Positions 17,401 through 24,294 of a DNA stretch of 64,000 bases are shown here, piece by piece. This DNA comes from Erythrobacter sp. F6033 (GTDB lineage Bacteria; Pseudomonadota; Alphaproteobacteria; Sphingomonadales; Sphingomonadaceae). The stretch is taken from assembly GCF_023016005.1 (NCBI RefSeq), contig NZ_JALKAZ010000001.1, positions 744,001 through 808,000 on the forward strand, read 5' to 3'. Both the position numbers and the translations under genes were made by a program. The notes under the pieces were generated by a model. It worked only from the letters and a program-made list of their open reading frames with translations. It did no database searches and was not told where the DNA came from. The first letter of the stretch is position 1; the number at the start of each line of letters is the position of its first letter.

Positions 17401-17814
17401 ATGTCAGCAACAGCCCCTGCTTCTCCCTATGCCTTTCCGATCAAGGTCCTTCCCGAAGACATCGACTTTATGGGACACGTGAACAATGCGCGTTACCTCA
17501 ATTGGGTGCAGGATGCGGTCCTGGCCCATTGGAACAAGCTTGCTCCGGCAGAGGAAGTGGCGAGCAAAGCGTGGGTCGCTCTCAAGCATGAGATAACCTA
17601 CCGCAAACCCGCTTTTCTTGAAGACGACGTTATCGCCAGCACGGTGCTTGAGCATTTCAAAGGTCCGCGCGCATTCTATCGCACCGTGATTAAACGCGGC
17701 GAAGAGGTTCTGGCCGAAGTGCAATCGAGCTGGTGTTGTATCGATGTGGAAACGTTGCGTCCCGCGAAGATCGGCGAGCACATGCGCGAGTTCTTCTTTC
17801 CCGACGCGGATTGA
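17401..17814 (+). CDS. Acyl-CoA thioesterase, 4HBT hot-dog family
   Basis: Hydrolyses an acyl-CoA thioester, 137 aa. Hot-dog fold with the catalytic region DIDFMGHVNNARYLNWVQDA (the Asp/His/Asn pattern of YbgC/FcbC-type enzymes). Substrate unknown. The region upstream has a perfect inverted repeat and no ribosome site, so expression may be controlled and possibly leaderless. It is 73 nt upstream of crtW. Confidence 0.88.
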   Translation: MSATAPASPYAFPIKVLPEDIDFMGHVNNARYLNWVQDAVLAHWNKLAPAEEVASKAWVALKHEITYRKPAFLEDDVIASTVLEHFKGPRAFYRTVIKRGEEVLAEVQSSWCCIDVETLRPAKIGEHMREFFFPDAD

Positions 17815-17887
17815 ACGCTGCGCTTTCAGTCGTGCCGTCTTGAGGTTATACGCACCCGAATGACCTGCCTGCGCGTATCTGATTGAG

Positions 17888-18682
17888 ATGGCATCCCGTT
17901 TTTCCCTTCCTGCTCGCCCGGCTCAGGCCGGGATAGGCCTTGCGCTTGCTACGCTGATCGCTGGCAGTTGGCTGGGGATTCATATTTTCGGGATGTTCGT
18001 TTTCGAACTTACGCTGGCGAACCTGCCCTTCGCGCTTGCTCTTGCAGCGGTGCAATGTTGGCTGTCGGTCGGCGTGTTTATCATCAGCCATGATGCGATG
18101 CATGGCAGTTTGGTTCCCGGAAAGCCGAAGGTGAATTCCGCCATCGGTGCGGTTTTGCTCGCGCTCTATGCGGGCTTTGGCTGGAAGACATTGCGCGATG
18201 CGCATTTCACCCACCACAAGCTAGCGGGTCACGCGGGCGATCCTGATTTTGATGAGAGTAATCCGCGCAGTTTCCTGCGTTGGTACGGGACATTCTTCAA
18301 ACGCTATTTCGGCTGGAAATCGCTCCTGTTCGTGCACACCGTTGTTGGTATCTATTGGCTGGTGCTCGGTATCCCGATGGCGCAGATATTTATCCTTTAT
18401 GGGGCGCCGGCGCTCCTATCTTCGCTCCAACTTTTCTATTTCGGCACGTTCCGCCCCCATCGCCATTTCGCGAGCGCGAGTGAGCAGCCTTTCGTCGATC
18501 GGCACAACACCCGCAGCGACGAATTCGGCACTCTGGCCAGCCTCGCCACATGCTTTCATTTCGGCTATCATCTGGAGCACCATCGGCGTCCCGATGTGCC
18601 ATGGTGGGCATTGCCAAGTGCTCGTAAGGCAGGCGTCGGGGCTTCGCCAGATGCGAAGGATTTACAAGAGGTCGCCACATGA
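17888..18682 (+). CDS. crtW: Beta-carotene ketolase
   Basis: Membrane di-iron oxygenase adding 4-keto groups to beta-ionone rings (canthaxanthin, astaxanthin), 264 aa. Four or so membrane spans; His boxes HDAMHG (about 62-67), HFTHHKLAGHAGDPDFDESN and HLEHHRRPDVPWWALP, all CrtW hallmarks. Its 3' end overlaps crtZ by 4 nt (ATGA). Confidence 0.95.
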   Translation: MASRFSLPARPAQAGIGLALATLIAGSWLGIHIFGMFVFELTLANLPFALALAAVQCWLSVGVFIISHDAMHGSLVPGKPKVNSAIGAVLLALYAGFGWKTLRDAHFTHHKLAGHAGDPDFDESNPRSFLRWYGTFFKRYFGWKSLLFVHTVVGIYWLVLGIPMAQIFILYGAPALLSSLQLFYFGTFRPHRHFASASEQPFVDRHNTRSDEFGTLASLATCFHFGYHLEHHRRPDVPWWALPSARKAGVGASPDAKDLQEVAT

Positions 18683-19176
18683 GCTGGCTCGAAGCCATTT
18701 CAATCACTTTAGCCGCCGTGATCGGCATGGAATTGTTCGCGTGGTACGCGCACAAATACATCATGCATGGTTGGGGCTGGGCATGGCACCGTGATCATCA
18801 CGAACCGCATGACAACGCATTTGAGAAGAACGATTTGTTCGCGGTCGTTTTCGGCACGATCAACGCCGCAATGTATATTTTCGGTTCGCTCTATTGGGAG
18901 TGGCTGTGGTGGGCTGCGCTCGGCGTAAACCTCTACGGTGTGATCTATGCCTTCGTGCATGATGGGTTGGTGCATCAGCGCTTCTTTCGCTGGGTTCCCA
19001 AGAAGGGATACGCAAAGCGGCTGGTTCAGGCGCACAAGCTGCACCATGCAACCATCGGCAAAGAAGGCGGTGTCAGCTTTGGATTTGTGTTCGCCCGCGA
19101 TCCGCAAAAGCTTAAAGCCGAACTGAAGGAACAGGCGAAGGCTGGTGTTGCCGTGGTTCGAGACGCGCGCGTCTAA
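18679..19176 (+). CDS. crtZ: Beta-carotene hydroxylase
   Basis: Membrane di-iron enzyme that hydroxylates C3 of the beta-ionone ring, 165 aa. His motifs: HKYIMHGWGWAWHRDHHEPH, then HDGLVHQRF and HKLHHATIGKEGGVSFGF. Translationally coupled to crtW; together they convert beta-carotene to astaxanthin-type pigments. The rest of the carotenoid pathway is outside the window. Confidence 0.96.
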   Translation: MSWLEAISITLAAVIGMELFAWYAHKYIMHGWGWAWHRDHHEPHDNAFEKNDLFAVVFGTINAAMYIFGSLYWEWLWWAALGVNLYGVIYAFVHDGLVHQRFFRWVPKKGYAKRLVQAHKLHHATIGKEGGVSFGFVFARDPQKLKAELKEQAKAGVAVVRDARV

Positions 19177-19221
19177 ATCGCCCTAGGGTGACACCAAATA
19201 GAGTTGGCGTGCTTTGGAAAT

Positions 19222-19252
19222 TTTGCGTATCCCACTGTAAAATATACGCAAA
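19222..19252. repeat. Perfect inverted repeat between crtZ and sufE
   Basis: TTTGCGTAT (19222-19230) and ATACGCAAA (19244-19252), 9 bp with a 13-nt spacer, in the 202-nt gap after crtZ. No T run follows on either strand, so it is not a standard terminator. It could end the crtWZ transcript or bind a protein. The rest of 19177-19378 shows no gene. Confidence 0.35.
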
Positions 19253-19378
19253 TCCACCCAATTGATCCGGCTAATGTGACTTTCCGCGATACATGTGTCA
19301 GGCGCGTCTTTTTGAGGTCATGTCGACAATATCAAAGAGCCAATGATGCTCTATGGCATTTGGCCTGATGTAGGAAAG

Positions 19379-19786
19379 TCAGGCCGCAGCGATCCGCGCA
19401 GCGTGCTCTTTTACCAGCGCGATCATATTTGGAACGCCCTGCGTCCGGTTGCTCGATAGCTGGTTTTTCAGGTCAAACGGCTCAAGCATTCCGGTCACAT
19501 CCATTGCCGCGACCTCAGTCGCAGGCTTATCCTGAACGGCGGCGATGACCAGCGCGACAATCCCTTTGGTGATTGCGGCGTTGCTGTCGGCAAGGAAATG
19601 GAGAGCATCGGTCTGCTCGGTAGGATAGACCCACACCGAAGCCGAACATCCGCGCACCAATGTCGCATCCGTTTTCAACGCGTCAGGCATTGCATCCAGC
19701 TCGCGGCCGAGCTCTATCAGCAGCCGATAGCGCTCATCGCCTTCAAGGAATTCATATTCTTCGAGGATGTCCGAAAGTGTTCGCAT
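19379..19786 (-). CDS. sufE: SufE family sulfur acceptor protein
   Basis: Takes persulfide sulfur from the cysteine desulfurase SufS for iron-sulfur assembly, 135 aa. Active-site Cys in the family motif VRGCSASVWVYP (about residues 44-55), N-terminal ILEEYEFLEGDERYRLLIELG. It lies 52 nt beyond the last psp-operon gene, on the same strand, so it may receive read-through from it. No suf operon is in the window. Confidence 0.93.
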   Translation of the reverse strand: MRTLSDILEEYEFLEGDERYRLLIELGRELDAMPDALKTDATLVRGCSASVWVYPTEQTDALHFLADSNAAITKGIVALVIAAVQDKPATEVAAMDVTGMLEPFDLKNQLSSNRTQGVPNMIALVKEHAARIAAA

Positions 19787-19838
19787 GCCGGGCTATTTAG
19801 GCGGCCCGGCCGTCATGTCCACCATTCACGGCGTTTGT

Positions 19839-20015
19839 TTAACCGGAAAGCCCGCCGGGCCGCGTGAATGCGAAATAGATGACGTAGAACCAGCTTAGAA
19901 ATCCGTGCAGGATGGCCCATAGGATAGACTGGTTGGTGGTCCACGAAATAGCAACGGCAATCGCGCTGCCCAATCCTATGCCTGCCTGAGCGGCCTGACC
20001 GCCGGTGCTGCTCAT
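19839..20015 (-). CDS. 58-residue membrane protein, last gene of psp operon
   Basis: Starts ATG at 20015, overlapping the previous gene's TGA (ATGA), and ends TAA at 19839. A Gly/Ala-rich start is followed by two hydrophobic stretches (IGLGSAIAVAISW and SILWAILHGFLSWFYVIYFAF) and a short basic tail. Unlike the seven genes before it, it has no coiled-coil tail. Function unknown, probably an inner-membrane accessory of the stress system. Confidence 0.65.
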   Translation of the reverse strand: MSSTGGQAAQAGIGLGSAIAVAISWTTNQSILWAILHGFLSWFYVIYFAFTRPGGLSG

Positions 20016-20269
20016 AGCTCAACTCCGCTGGCGATAGCTTCCAGCTTCTTGATGCGTTCTTTGAGATCGGCGACTTCGATGCGGGCTGCGCCGACCCCGG
20101 CACCGCCTTCGATCTCTGGCGCGCTCGCATGGTGATGCGTCGTATGCGGACGGTCGAGCTCTTCGCGCTTCAAATCAAGCCAGCCCTGCCAAGCACGCAG
20201 TAGCGCAAAGGCAACGACACTGATGCCGACCACACAGGTCGCGGCGATCATGAAAATCGGGTCGATCAT
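20012..20269 (-). CDS. Psp-tail small membrane protein 7
   Basis: 85 aa: N-terminal membrane span (MIAATCVVGISVVAFALLRAW), polar His-rich middle (TTHHHA), and a short coiled tail ADLKERIKKLEAIASG that matches the core of its upstream neighbours but lacks the EIEALRD end. ATGA overlaps on both sides. Most divergent of the seven paralogues. Confidence 0.7.
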   Translation of the reverse strand: MIDPIFMIAATCVVGISVVAFALLRAWQGWLDLKREELDRPHTTHHHASAPEIEGGAGVGAARIEVADLKERIKKLEAIASGVEL

Positions 20270-20613
20270 TCGCTCAAATCCTCCACCTTATTTGAGGCAT
20301 CCAGTTTGGTTGAAGAGCGCCGCGCGATATCCCCGCGCAGGCTTTCAATTTCTCGGGCAATCCGCTGCGCAGTGCGCGCCTCGGTGCCGTTATTGTCTGT
20401 GGCAATCCGTTCGAGCACTTTTACGCGGTCGCGCAATTCCTCAAGCTCGTGCGCATCGATTTCGTCCTGATCGGCGTTGTTGGACGGGGCCGATCGCTCA
20501 GACGCTCCCATCTCTATCAAACGGGAGTTTTCGTGGCGCAGGCGCAAATTGCGGTTCCGCTCGTATGCCCACAGCGCGATAAACGCGATCAAGATGATGG
20601 CCATCCAGTTCAT
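20266..20613 (-). CDS. Psp-tail small membrane protein 6
   Basis: 115 aa: N-terminal membrane span (MAIILIAFIALWAYE), acidic linker, then the shared tail EELRDRVKVLERIATD followed by a short insertion and REIESLRGDI. It extends about 20 residues past the tail (SSTKLDASNKVEDLSE). ATGA overlaps with both neighbours. Confidence 0.72.
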   Translation of the reverse strand: MNWMAIILIAFIALWAYERNRNLRLRHENSRLIEMGASERSAPSNNADQDEIDAHELEELRDRVKVLERIATDNNGTEARTAQRIAREIESLRGDIARRSSTKLDASNKVEDLSE

Positions 20614-20885
20614 CGGGCGGTGCTTTCGATTTTTGCCTGCTGTCCGTTGTTGTCACGCAATGCTTCAATCTCTTCCGCAAGGCCGATTGATTGATCGGTG
20701 GCGATCCGTTCGAGCACTTCGACGCGCTTGGAAAGCTCCATATCTTTCGGCTCGGTCGCTTCTGGCTGACCAGTCGCACGCTTTGTTTGGCGCAGCAGGA
20801 GCCAGACAGCGCTTGCTCCAACAGCCGTCGCCAAAGCAGCGATTTGCAGGGCGTCCATTACCAAAGGCGTGTCGGGACCAAACAT
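20610..20885 (-). CDS. Psp-tail small membrane protein 5
   Basis: 91 aa: membrane span ALQIAALATAVGASAVWLLL, basic stretch (RQTKRATG), then shared tail SKRVEVLERIATDQSIGLAEEIEALRDN. It starts inside the stop of the gene before (TGATG) and overlaps the next as ATGA. Predicted inner-membrane with cytosolic coiled tail. Confidence 0.72.
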   Translation of the reverse strand: MFGPDTPLVMDALQIAALATAVGASAVWLLLRQTKRATGQPEATEPKDMELSKRVEVLERIATDQSIGLAEEIEALRDNNGQQAKIESTAR

Positions 20886-21187
20886 CAGGCGTTCTCCGAA
20901 CTCTTACTGTGGGTGACCTGGAGATCGCGCAGCGCGTCAATCTCGTCCGAAAGCATTTGGCCGCGATCGGTCGCCAGACGTTCGAGTACGCGCAGACGGT
21001 CTTCAATCATCGCGGTCCGTTCAGCCAGATCGCTAGTGCTATTGGCTCCGCCGCTCCGGCCATTTTCCCGCTCGTCTTTCTCGAGATAGTAGGCAGTCGC
21101 CTTGGAAATGATGCCGTTCACGCTCGCGCCGATAATCGACAGAACAATCAGGACAAAGCCAAAGATCACCACCAGTTCGAGATCCAT
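20885..21187 (-). CDS. Psp-tail small membrane protein 4
   Basis: 100 aa from ATG at 21187 (TGATG overlap with the previous stop; a GTG one codon earlier is possible). Membrane span LVVIFGFVLIVLSIIGASVNG, charged linker, then tail IEDRLRVLERLATDRGQMLSDEIDALRDL. TGATG overlap with the next gene. Confidence 0.72.
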   Translation of the reverse strand: MDLELVVIFGFVLIVLSIIGASVNGIISKATAYYLEKDERENGRSGGANSTSDLAERTAMIEDRLRVLERLATDRGQMLSDEIDALRDLQVTHSKSSENA

Positions 21188-21552
21188 CACGCGTTTCCTT
21201 TGTCCGAAAGGTTCTCAAGCTGGCGATCGCGAAGTTTATCGATCTCGCTGCCAAGCCCGTAACCGCTATCGGTCACGATCCGCTCGACATTGGCCATGCG
21301 GTCTTTGACTGAAGCAAGTTCGGCTCTCAGTTCCGCGTTTTCCTGTGTCAGCAGGGTTACGCGTTGGCGGGCTTCACCGTCATTGCTTGGCTTGAGCGAC
21401 TGGCCCCACATACCTTCGAGCGGGTATCCGTGTCGGATCTTAAGCCGGGTTGTATGGATCCATCCGGCAACACCAGCTGCGCCAATGGCGAGCCCTCCGG
21501 CAATGATCCAAGGAAGATGCGGAACGATTGTTGCTGCTGCGTCGACGCTCAT
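21187..21552 (-). CDS. Psp-tail small membrane protein 3
   Basis: 121 aa: membrane span LPWIIAGGLAIGAAGVAGWI, then a basic segment (TTRLKIRHGYPLEGMWG) that is echoed in paralogue 2 (IRAKHGYELEDEWGG), a heptad stretch RVTLLTQENAELRAELASVKD, and the tail DRMANVERIVTDSGYGLGSEIDKLRDR. ATGA overlap with paralogue 2. Confidence 0.73.
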   Translation of the reverse strand: MSVDAAATIVPHLPWIIAGGLAIGAAGVAGWIHTTRLKIRHGYPLEGMWGQSLKPSNDGEARQRVTLLTQENAELRAELASVKDRMANVERIVTDSGYGLGSEIDKLRDRQLENLSDKGNA

Positions 21553-21893
21553 GCTTTTTCTTTCTTGTCTAGGTTTAGAGGGACGCCGCTATCGGCGCGT
21601 TTCGATGACGTATCGCGCAAAGCTTCGATTTCGTCCGCCAGCGAGTAGCCGCGGTCTGTTACGATCTTTTCGAGGACAACCATGCGGTCTTGCATCGCAT
21701 CGAGTTTGTCATTGAGATCGCGATTTTCGGTCTTCAGACGCTTGGTTTCAGCGGTGTCGCCACGCTTGCTTTTACCGCCCCATTCGTCTTCTAGCTCGTA
21801 TCCGTGCTTTGCACGGATCAGATTGTTTAGCAGCCATGCACCATACGAAACGGCAATGATGGCAATGACGAAGCCGGGCCCACCCCAATCCAT
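21549..21893 (-). CDS. Psp-tail small membrane protein 2
   Basis: 114 aa: N-terminal span GFVIAIIAVSYGAWLLNNLI, segment RAKHGYELEDEWGG, coiled coil (TKRLKTENRDLNDKLDAM), and tail DRMVVLEKIVTDRGYSLADEIEALRDT. It ends with SGVPLNLDKKEKA, similar to the end of paralogue 1 (AGVPLGLETNSK), so the two are recent duplicates. TAATG overlap with paralogue 1. Confidence 0.74.
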   Translation of the reverse strand: MDWGGPGFVIAIIAVSYGAWLLNNLIRAKHGYELEDEWGGKSKRGDTAETKRLKTENRDLNDKLDAMQDRMVVLEKIVTDRGYSLADEIEALRDTSSKRADSGVPLNLDKKEKA

Positions 21894-22219
21894 TACACTC
21901 GCTCCCCTGACTTACTGTTGGTTTCCAGTCCAAGCGGAACACCCGCATCAGACGTTTCGACTTCTCTGACGTCGCGCAAAGCTTCGATCTGCGTCGCAAT
22001 GTCATAACCGCGGTCGGTCACGATGCGCTCGAGCACTTGCACCCGGTCTTCCAGTTTTGCGACCTGGCTCGAATATTGAGCAGCTTTCTCGGCAGTCGCT
22101 TGTGCAGTCGTATCGACCTGCATCTCGGCAATTTTCTGCTTATGCTTTGCCCAGATGGCGACCATCGGAATGGTGCAGCCCATGATGATTGCAATGATTG
22201 GAATGAATTCACCCGGCAC
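21893..22219 (-). CDS. Psp-tail small membrane protein 1
   Basis: 108 aa: membrane span FIPIIAIIMGCTIPMVAIW, then a long helical region and tail KLEDRVQVLERIVTDRGYDIATQIEALRDV. It is the first of seven tandem paralogues, 26 nt after pspC. The tail resembles the C-terminal helix of PspC in the same operon (RRLAAVETHYVSSNPRLTAE) and the PspB coiled coil. Confidence 0.74.
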   Translation of the reverse strand: MPGEFIPIIAIIMGCTIPMVAIWAKHKQKIAEMQVDTTAQATAEKAAQYSSQVAKLEDRVQVLERIVTDRGYDIATQIEALRDVREVETSDAGVPLGLETNSKSGERV

Positions 22220-22245
22220 GTGTGCCTCCCTATTTATCTTGTAGT

Positions 22246-22626
22246 TTAGCGCAGGCGCTCGATTTCGGCGGTCAGACGCGGATTGCTGCTGACATAGTGC
22301 GTTTCGACGGCTGCCAGTCGGCGATCAATGTCGCGGAAATTGGCGCGGATTTCGCGTGCTGTGCGCTTTGGACTCTGCCGGACACCTTGCCAGTATTTCT
22401 GTTCCTGAGCGTCGCGATAGAGATGCGGCGGTTTCTTGTTCAGCAAGACACCGGCGGCGATGTAAGCAGCGATCGCGAGTGGCCCGAGGGCAAAGATCGT
22501 GAGTGCAATCGCTCCTATGCGAACCCAGAAAGTGTCTACGCCTGTATAGTCGGCGATCCCGGAGCAAACACCCATCAATTTGGCGTTGTGCTTGTCACGG
22601 TAGAGTTTCGTGCGGGGCGAATTCAT
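22246..22626 (-). CDS. pspC: PspC domain protein
   Basis: Inner-membrane partner of PspB that senses envelope stress and binds PspA, 126 aa. PspC domain is LYRDKHNAKLMGVCSGIADYTGVDTFWVRI followed by a hydrophobic pair of spans. The C-terminal helix ends PRLTAEIERLR, sharing the pattern of the seven downstream small proteins. ATGA overlap with pspB. Confidence 0.9.
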   Translation of the reverse strand: MNSPRTKLYRDKHNAKLMGVCSGIADYTGVDTFWVRIGAIALTIFALGPLAIAAYIAAGVLLNKKPPHLYRDAQEQKYWQGVRQSPKRTAREIRANFRDIDRRLAAVETHYVSSNPRLTAEIERLR

Positions 22627-22931
22627 TGCTTTGCTCCCTTTTTCTCGGCGAGCATCTGTTCGAGCTCACGCAGTTGCTGGTTGTCGGTTTCCTGGTCCGC
22701 CATCAGGCGTTTTACGGGTGAGAATGATGGGTCGTCAGAGGCCACCAGCCGCTCGACAGTATCCATCCGCTCATCCAGGCGCTTGGCGAGGTTGTAGAGC
22801 TCTTCGAGCAGCACCTCGTCATCGGTCGTAATGGTCGCCGCGGTCTTCCACTTGGTCACATAGTGCAGGATTACCCACGGAAGGCCGATGAAGAGCGTTG
22901 CAACAACAAAAACTGGAATAAAATCGTCCAC
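22623..22931 (-). CDS. pspB: PspB-like envelope stress membrane protein
   Basis: 102 aa: N-terminal span FIPVFVVATLFIGLPWVILHYV, then coiled coil ELYNLAKRLDERMDTVERLVA and a second helix ending QMLAEKKGAKQ. This is the PspB layout (span plus cytosolic coiled coil) with a C-terminal extension of about 25 aa over the E. coli-type protein. It follows pspA by 16 nt. Confidence 0.82.
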   Translation of the reverse strand: MDDFIPVFVVATLFIGLPWVILHYVTKWKTAATITTDDEVLLEELYNLAKRLDERMDTVERLVASDDPSFSPVKRLMADQETDNQQLRELEQMLAEKKGAKQ

Positions 22932-22947
22932 CTGAAATACCTCTTAT

Positions 22948-23916
22948 TTAATCTTTGTTGTCTGACGCGGGCTTGCCCAACGCCTTCTTCATTTCTGCAA
23001 GCTCATCGTCGATCGCGTCCGCGCCTTCGAGCGCAGCGATTTCGTCAGAGAGCGACGGTGTCGCGCTGTCTTCAGCGATTGAGAGCGACTCTGCGCGGCC
23101 TTCGGCGTAATCCACCCGCCGTTCGAGCTGGTCGAAACGGGCCAGCGCGTCATCGGTGCGCTCGTTGCTCATCAAAGTGCGTAGTTTCACGCGGTTCTCA
23201 GCGCTTTCAAGGCGCGCCGCGATCTGCGTCTGGCGGCTGCGGGCTTCGCGCAGACGGTGCTGCAGTTTTGCAATGTCTTCCTCGTAAGCGCGCAAGGCGT
23301 CGTCCAGAACGGCGATTTCCGCTTTGAGCTGATCGCCCATGCCAACGGCTTTTTTCTTCTCAACCAAAGCGGCACGAGCTAGATCTTCGCGCTCTTTGCT
23401 CAGCGCAAGCTGGGCTTTGTCCGCCCAGTCAGCTTGCAGCTTGTCGAGCTTGATAACGTGGCGATGCATTTCTTTTTGATCTGCAATAGTGCGCGCCGCG
23501 CTCGCCCGGACTTCAACCAGTGTCTCCTCCATTTCGAGGATAATCATGCGGATCATCTTGGTCGGATCGTCCGCCTGATCCAGCATGTCGTTGAAATTCG
23601 CAGCGATGATATCTCGGGTGCGGCTAAAAATGCCCATAAAGGCTACTCCATCTAAAAACGGGTTCTTGACGCTCAGGCCAGATTCTTTGTCGTTGCCGTA
23701 AGTTTGCGTCGGAGTGGGGCTCCTGCGCAAGGCTTCAATTTCGGCATCCAGACGCGAAAGACCATTTTGGCGCGCAATTGGGCCAAGGGTTTGAACCGAA
23801 GCGGGCTTGCTGCCGGGGCGCGCAGGGGCTGTGGCGCCAAGGGCAGCTTTTGCGGGGGACTGATCCCGCTCCGGCTCAAAAGGGTTGGTTTCGCGTTTGG
23901 TCACGGTTTGGCTCAA
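22948..23916 (-). CDS. pspA: Phage shock protein A, possible N-terminal extension
   Basis: ESCRT-III-like membrane-repair protein and PspF inhibitor. The canonical start is MGIFSRTRDIIAANFNDML at 23637, with GGAG eight nt upstream, giving 229 aa, the normal PspA length. The frame stays open upstream to a TTG at 23916 that overlaps the previous stop (TTGA) and would add 93 residues, rich in Pro/Ala and containing RLDAEIEALRR, the same motif as the tandem small proteins. The core has the long coiled coil MIRMIILEMEETLVEVRAS. Coordinates give the long form; 22948-23637 is the safe core. Confidence 0.88.
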   Translation of the reverse strand: MSQTVTKRETNPFEPERDQSPAKAALGATAPARPGSKPASVQTLGPIARQNGLSRLDAEIEALRRSPTPTQTYGNDKESGLSVKNPFLDGVAFMGIFSRTRDIIAANFNDMLDQADDPTKMIRMIILEMEETLVEVRASAARTIADQKEMHRHVIKLDKLQADWADKAQLALSKEREDLARAALVEKKKAVGMGDQLKAEIAVLDDALRAYEEDIAKLQHRLREARSRQTQIAARLESAENRVKLRTLMSNERTDDALARFDQLERRVDYAEGRAESLSIAEDSATPSLSDEIAALEGADAIDDELAEMKKALGKPASDNKD

Positions 23917-24098
23917 GCCATCTCAGCCAGAACAACAGTGTCGCCATGCGGCTGTGCAAAGCTTGCTGCGTTCGCAGTGCCGGTGCCAAACTGTGAGGTC
24001 AGGACGACCATCGCGCTCATGGCTGCGATGCTGGCGAAAGCGGCTTGACCCAGTTTGCTGGACCAGAAACTCTTGGCGAAGAACAGGTTGCTGTACAT
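23913..24098 (-). CDS. Small 61-residue leader protein of psp operon
   Basis: ATG at 24098 has a strong ribosome site (CGGGAGATACCCACC). The protein has a basic N-terminus and a hydrophobic stretch (LGQAAFASIAAMSAMVVLTS), then a short polar tail; it could be a single-span membrane protein or be exported and cleaved after ANA. First gene after the sigma-54 promoter, its stop overlaps the TTG that opens the long pspA frame. No family recognised. Confidence 0.65.
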   Translation of the reverse strand: MYSNLFFAKSFWSSKLGQAAFASIAAMSAMVVLTSQFGTGTANAASFAQPHGDTVVLAEMA

Positions 24099-24178
24099 GG
24101 TGGGTATCTCCCGACTTGATAAACTTTTCGGCGTTTCCGGCCCCTTGCCGGTGTGTTCGCCTTGCTTGTCCACCATTT

Positions 24179-24195
24179 TGCAATCGGCGTGCCAA
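24179..24195 (-). promoter_or_regulatory. Sigma-54 promoter of the psp operon
   Basis: Minus strand reads TTGGCACGCCGATTGCA: the -24 TTGGCACG and -12 TTGCA boxes match the consensus with correct 4-nt spacing. It lies about 80 nt upstream of the first psp gene and faces away from pspF. PspF-controlled psp promoters are sigma-54 dependent in all studied proteobacteria. Confidence 0.85.
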
Positions 24196-24207
24196 ACTTG
24201 AAAAACG

Positions 24208-24230
24208 GCGCAAAACTGCGGTTTTTGCGC
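24208..24230. promoter_or_regulatory. Palindrome upstream of psp promoter, likely PspF site
   Basis: GCGCAAAA (24208-24215) and TTTTGCGC (24223-24230), a perfect 8-bp inverted repeat with 7-nt spacer, sits just upstream of the sigma-54 promoter and between it and pspF. It is closer (about -40 to -62) than the classical PspF sites in enterobacteria, so the assignment is inferred. Confidence 0.45.
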
Positions 24231-24258
24231 GATCCCCAACTTTTGGTGTTGGTTTCTA

Positions 24259-24288
24259 TTGCCAAGCATTGGGAAATTTCACTATACA
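24259..24288 (+). promoter_or_regulatory. Candidate sigma-70 promoter of pspF
   Basis: TTGCCA (24259-24264), 18-nt spacer, TATACA (24283-24288). A transcript would start at about the A of the pspF ATG (24295), and no Shine-Dalgarno is present, so pspF mRNA is predicted to be leaderless. Confidence 0.4.
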
Positions 24289-24294
24289 TTGGCT

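Noticed and set aside
20012..22219. Tandem small genes considered as a repeat array or CRISPR-like element
   Set aside because: They are distinct protein-coding frames with overlapping starts and stops; similarity is at protein, not DNA, level.
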